From positions 1-9,339 of the forward strand of contig JANXVS010000497.1 of NCBI GenBank assembly GCA_025351555.1: a stretch of 9,339 bases of DNA. The letters run 5' to 3'. Below are positions 6,525-9,339 of this stretch, one piece after another. The position numbers and the translations under genes were made by a program. Position 1 is the stretch's first letter; the number at the start of each line of letters is the position of its first letter. Below the pieces are notes generated by a model, which made no database searches, was not told the DNA's origin, and worked only from the letters and a program-made list of their open reading frames with translations. Source of the DNA: Pseudomonadota bacterium. Lineage in GTDB: Bacteria > Pseudomonadota > Gammaproteobacteria > Xanthomonadales > Rhodanobacteraceae.

Positions 6525-8452
6525 GCGAAACAATTGCCAATTTCCACTTTTTACGACCGTGGTGGTTGCTGGCCTTGATCGCCCTGCCGTTGTTGTGGCG
6601 CTGGCTTGCGCACCGCGGCGGCGACGCTGGCGCCTGGCGTGGCGCGGTCGATGCGCATTTGCTGGAGCATTTGCTGGTGCGTGGCGATGAGGCGACGCCG
6701 GCACGCCTGCCGCGATGGCTTGCCGCTGCGGGCTGGGCGCTCGCCAGTTTTGCCCTCGCCGGACCGGCCTGGGAGCGCCTGCCGCAGCCGTTGTATCAGA
6801 ACAACGCCGCGCGGGTGTTCGCATTGGAACTCAGTGCCAGCATGCTCGCGCAAGATGCCAAGCCGACTCGCTACGAGCGTGCGCGCTACAAGCTCAACGA
6901 CATGCTCAAACGCAGCGGTGATACACAGACTGCTCTGATCGCCTACGCCGGGGATGCCTTTGTCGTCGCGCCGCTGACCGATGATGTCAATACGGTCGCC
7001 AACCTTGTCGATGCGCTTGATCCGGGTGTGATGCCGGTCGCCGGCAACGCCACCGGCCGCGCGATCGATCTGGGCGTCAAGCTGATCAAGCAAGCCGGTG
7101 GCGAGGATGGCGAGATCGTGCTGCTGGCCGACAGCGCCAGCGACGATGCGCCAGCCGCGGCGCGCCGCGCGCTTGCGGCTGGCATACGCGTGTCGGTGCT
7201 TGGCATCGGCAGCGAGCAGGGCGCCCCAGTCGCGCTGCAACAAGGTGGATTCCTGAAAAATGCGGCGGGCGACATCGTCTTGCCAAAATTGGATATGGGC
7301 GCGCTTGCCGCGGTCACCGCGGCAGGCGGCGGTCGCTACGTCAGGTACACGACCGACGCCGGCGATCTGGATCGTTTGCTCGATACACTGGCGCCGCACG
7401 CGGCCGCGCAGGCCAAGGCGACACAAGCGACCACGTCGCGTTTCCTGGATCGCGGCCCCTGGCTGGTGCTGTTCCTGCTGCCCTTGGCCGCGCTGGGATT
7501 TCGCCGTGGCTGGCTGATGCTGCTGCCATTGGCGCTGTGCGCACATGTGCAAACCGCACAGGCATACTCCTGGCAGGATCTGTGGCAGCGCCCCGACCAG
7601 CAGGCGCAGAATGAACTCGATGCCGGTCATGCGCCGCAAGCCCAGGCGCTGGCGCAATCGCCCGCGCTGCGCGGCAGCGCCGCGTACAAGGCCGGCGATT
7701 TTGCGACGGCGGCGCAGGATTTTTCTCATGCCGACAGCGCCGATGCGCAATACAACCTCGGCAACGCGTTGGCCAAGCAGGGACAGTATCCGCAGGCCAT
7801 TGCCGCGTACGACACGGTACTCAAACGCGCACCCGACATGGCCGATGCGGCAGCCAACAAGCAGGCCGTTGAAGACTGGCTGAAGCAACAGCAACAGCAG
7901 CAAAAAGATAAAAAGCAGCAAAATCCACAAGATTCCAAAGATCATCAGGGTCATGATCAAAAGCAAGACGACGGTTCCGGTAGCGCGTCCGACGGCAAGC
8001 AGCAGGATCAGCAATCCCAGGACCAAAAAGGCCAGCAACAGGATTCCGGCGACGATTCGCAGAAAGGCAAGGATGGTCAGCAGAACGCCGATCAAGACGC
8101 GCCGTCATCGGATCGGAACGATTCGGCGCCCGGCAAGCAGGGCAAATCCGGTGACGAAAAGAAGTCGCAGGCCCAGTCCGCGACGAATGAACCTGACAAA
8201 CAATCGCAGCACCAATTTCAGCAGAACATGGATCAGGCCCTGAAAAAAAGCGGTGACAAGGACGGCAAACAAGCACAGCCCGTGCGCTTGGGCGCGCGCG
8301 AGGACGACAAACCGCATGACGAGCACAGCCAAGCCATCGAGCAATGGATGCAGCGCGTACCGGATGATCCAGGCGGCCTGTTGCGGCGCAAATTCCAGCT
8401 CGAATATCAGCGCCGGCAAAATCGCCAGGGCGCACAGGGAGGTGGCGAATGA
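6521..8452 (+). CDS. batB: BatB-BatC fusion: VWA domain plus TPR membrane protein
   Basis: A 643-residue fusion. The N-terminal half is BatB-like: helices at about 14-28 and 67-83, a VWA domain (about 97-290), and helices at 313-326 and 330-346. The MIDAS core reads ELSAS (103-107), with Glu in place of the first Asp; Thr178 and Asp204 (LLADSASDD) keep the other positions. After the last helix comes a BatC-like part: TPR helices at about 385-452 (SAAYKAGDFATAAQDF, then AQYNLGNALAKQGQYPQAIA), a low-complexity Gln/Asp/Lys/Ser/Gly stretch (about 456-600) starting with six Gln, and a conserved tail QWMQRVPDDPGGLLRRKFQL (608-627) typical of the family. Predicted topology puts VWA and TPR in the periplasm. 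The segment 327-349 (RRG, hydrophobic core, AQA) resembles a signal peptide left from the joined BatC gene. The gene overlaps both neighbours by ATGA, so it is probably co-translated with BatA and BatD. Some members are simply annotated as VWA/TPR proteins. Confidence 0.93.
   Translation: MSETIANFHFLRPWWLLALIALPLLWRWLAHRGGDAGAWRGAVDAHLLEHLLVRGDEATPARLPRWLAAAGWALASFALAGPAWERLPQPLYQNNAARVFALELSASMLAQDAKPTRYERARYKLNDMLKRSGDTQTALIAYAGDAFVVAPLTDDVNTVANLVDALDPGVMPVAGNATGRAIDLGVKLIKQAGGEDGEIVLLADSASDDAPAAARRALAAGIRVSVLGIGSEQGAPVALQQGGFLKNAAGDIVLPKLDMGALAAVTAAGGGRYVRYTTDAGDLDRLLDTLAPHAAAQAKATQATTSRFLDRGPWLVLFLLPLAALGFRRGWLMLLPLALCAHVQTAQAYSWQDLWQRPDQQAQNELDAGHAPQAQALAQSPALRGSAAYKAGDFATAAQDFSHADSADAQYNLGNALAKQGQYPQAIAAYDTVLKRAPDMADAAANKQAVEDWLKQQQQQQKDKKQQNPQDSKDHQGHDQKQDDGSGSASDGKQQDQQSQDQKGQQQDSGDDSQKGKDGQQNADQDAPSSDRNDSAPGKQGKSGDEKKSQAQSATNEPDKQSQHQFQQNMDQALKKSGDKDGKQAQPVRLGAREDDKPHDEHSQAIEQWMQRVPDDPGGLLRRKFQLEYQRRQNRQGAQGGGE
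8436..8443 (+). promoter_or_regulatory. Strong ribosome binding site of batD
   Basis: AGGGAGGT lies 5 bases before ATG 8449, within the last codons of the BatB-BatC gene. It is the best Shine-Dalgarno match in the operon and suggests that BatD is initiated efficiently in addition to coupling through the ATGA overlap. Confidence 0.8.
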
Positions 8453-9339
8453 AAACCTGGCTCAAGTATTGGTTGTTCGCACTTGCGTCTTTGTGGATTT
8501 GCGCCGGCGCCAATGCTGCGGAAGTGCGCGCCTGGCTCGACCGCAACAGCATCCAGATGGGCGAAACCGTGACGCTCAATGTCGAGGTGACAGGCGACAA
8601 CGGTGCCGCGAAGCCAGATTTCAGCGCGCTCGCGCAGGACTTCGGCCTGCTCGGCACGCAAAGTTCGACATCAATGAACATCGTCAACGGCCAAGCCAGT
8701 TCCAAGCTTCTCTGGGCCATCGGTCTGGAACCCAAGCATGCGGGCACGCTGACGATTCCCGCGCTCGACGTCGCCGGTCAACGCACCCAGCCGCTGACGC
8801 TGAATGTACAGGCCGCCATTGCCGGGACGGGAGGCAAGGCTGGCGATGACGTTTATGTCGAAGCCACCGTCGACCCGCGCGCGCCCTATGTGCAGCAGCA
8901 GGTAAGCCTGACGGTAAAATTATACTTTGCCGTCAATCTGACTGACGGCAGTCTCGACGAGCCACAAGCCGATGGTCTGGTTGTGCGCAAGTTGGGTCAG
9001 GATGCGAATTACGCGGCCGATGTCGGTGGCCGGCGCTATCGCGTGCTCGAACGCCGCTACGCCTTGTTGCCGGAAAAAAGTGGCGCGTTGTCCTTCCCGC
9101 CGATCGCCTTCCGCGGCCATGCGATGGACGTCAACGACATCAACAATTTCTTCAACCGCGGCCGTGGCATCGGCGCCCGCTCGGATGCGATCACGCTCGA
9201 CGTGCGCCCGCGTCCAACCACATCCGGAAACGACGCCTGGTTGCCCGCGCGTTCGGTGACGCTTATCGCCGGCAAGCTCAGCAGCCCGGTTCGATTCGGC
9301 ACGATCGCAAACTTGCGCTCGCGTTCGCCATACAGCCAC
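8449..9339 (+). CDS. batD: BatD (oxygen-tolerance family) protein, N-terminal part
   Basis: The first 297 residues of a BatD-family protein; the gene continues past the right edge (the full family is about 550-600 residues with a C-terminal membrane helix). Residues 1-23 form a signal peptide: Lys2 and Lys6, a hydrophobic core at 8-18, and a likely cut after ANA (21-23). Cys18 is not in a lipobox. The mature part starts AEVRAWLDRNSIQMGETVTL, typical of BatD, then beta-sandwich repeats, including DVYVEATVDPRAPYVQQQ (134-151) with SLTVKLYFAVNL after it, and RYRVLERRYALLPEKSGALS (196-215). The protein should lie in the periplasm, anchored to the inner membrane, where it is presumed to partner BatA and BatB. 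It starts at ATG 8449 overlapping the upstream stop, with AGGGAGGT before it. The last roughly 20 residues, after VTL (270-272), fit the family poorly, which may mark a frameshift near 9285. Confidence 0.9.
   Translation, partial: MKTWLKYWLFALASLWICAGANAAEVRAWLDRNSIQMGETVTLNVEVTGDNGAAKPDFSALAQDFGLLGTQSSTSMNIVNGQASSKLLWAIGLEPKHAGTLTIPALDVAGQRTQPLTLNVQAAIAGTGGKAGDDVYVEATVDPRAPYVQQQVSLTVKLYFAVNLTDGSLDEPQADGLVVRKLGQDANYAADVGGRRYRVLERRYALLPEKSGALSFPPIAFRGHAMDVNDINNFFNRGRGIGARSDAITLDVRPRPTTSGNDAWLPARSVTLIAGKLSSPVRFGTIANLRSRSPYSH

Noticed and set aside
5181..6824. Long antisense open frames (also 6551-8095, 1940-3184 and 7821-8747 on the - strand)
   Set aside because: They lie wholly opposite well-recognised genes, are rich in Arg/Gln/His as expected from antisense of GC-rich codons, and show no known domain.
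8449..8517. BatD as a lipoprotein (Cys18)
   Set aside because: The residues before Cys18 (SLWIC) do not fit a lipobox, while ANA at 21-23 fits signal peptidase I.
3112..9339. MoxR-VWA cluster as an anti-phage defence system
   Set aside because: Gene content and order match the housekeeping Bat cluster; no nuclease, protease effector, integrase or other defence gene is present.

Overview
The window looks like a chromosomal segment of a GC-rich gammaproteobacterium, most likely of the Xanthomonadales/Lysobacterales (Rhodanobacteraceae- or Xanthomonadaceae-like). This is inferred from codon use, the gene order of the MoxR/Bat cluster and the style of the proteins; no marker gene is present to prove it. 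All genes read on the + strand. No tRNA, rRNA, CRISPR array, insertion sequence or phage gene was seen.

Layout. (1) 2-1573: the 3' end of a large extracytoplasmic protein made of Ig-like (invasin/Big_1-like) domains, closed by a strong intrinsic terminator at 1600-1627. (2) 1628-1778: three tandem copies of a roughly 49-bp unit that holds two hairpins. It fills the gap between the terminator and the next gene. (3) 1829-2998: a c-di-GMP phosphodiesterase with an N-terminal cyclic-nucleotide-binding domain and an EAL domain that looks catalytically intact. (4) 3112-9339: six tightly packed genes forming a MoxR/Bat ('Bacteroides aerotolerance'-type) operon: MoxR AAA+ ATPase, DUF58 protein, DUF4381 membrane protein, BatA-like VWA protein, a BatB-BatC fusion (VWA + TPR) and BatD, which runs off the window edge. 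From the DUF58 gene onward, four of four junctions overlap by 4 or 8 bases, so the genes are probably translationally coupled.

How the genes work together. In known MoxR-VWA systems the AAA+ ATPase acts as a chaperone-like partner of VWA proteins. Here BatA and BatB-BatC would be inner-membrane proteins with periplasmic VWA and TPR parts, BatD a secreted or membrane-anchored partner, DUF4381 a small membrane component, and MoxR and DUF58 the cytoplasmic side. The family is linked to envelope-stress and oxidative-stress tolerance, but its molecular job is poorly defined. The EAL gene is separated from the operon by 113 bp and probably has its own control.

Points worth a second look: a signal-peptide-like segment kept inside the BatB-BatC fusion; an Asp-to-Glu change in the BatB MIDAS motif beside an intact BatA MIDAS; the hairpin repeat array, whose third copy shows paired (compensating) base changes; AT-rich, rare-codon islands inside three operon genes; and a BatD reading frame that loses family resemblance just before the window ends. 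I found no convincing evidence of a wholly new system; the operon is a recognisable but poorly understood one.
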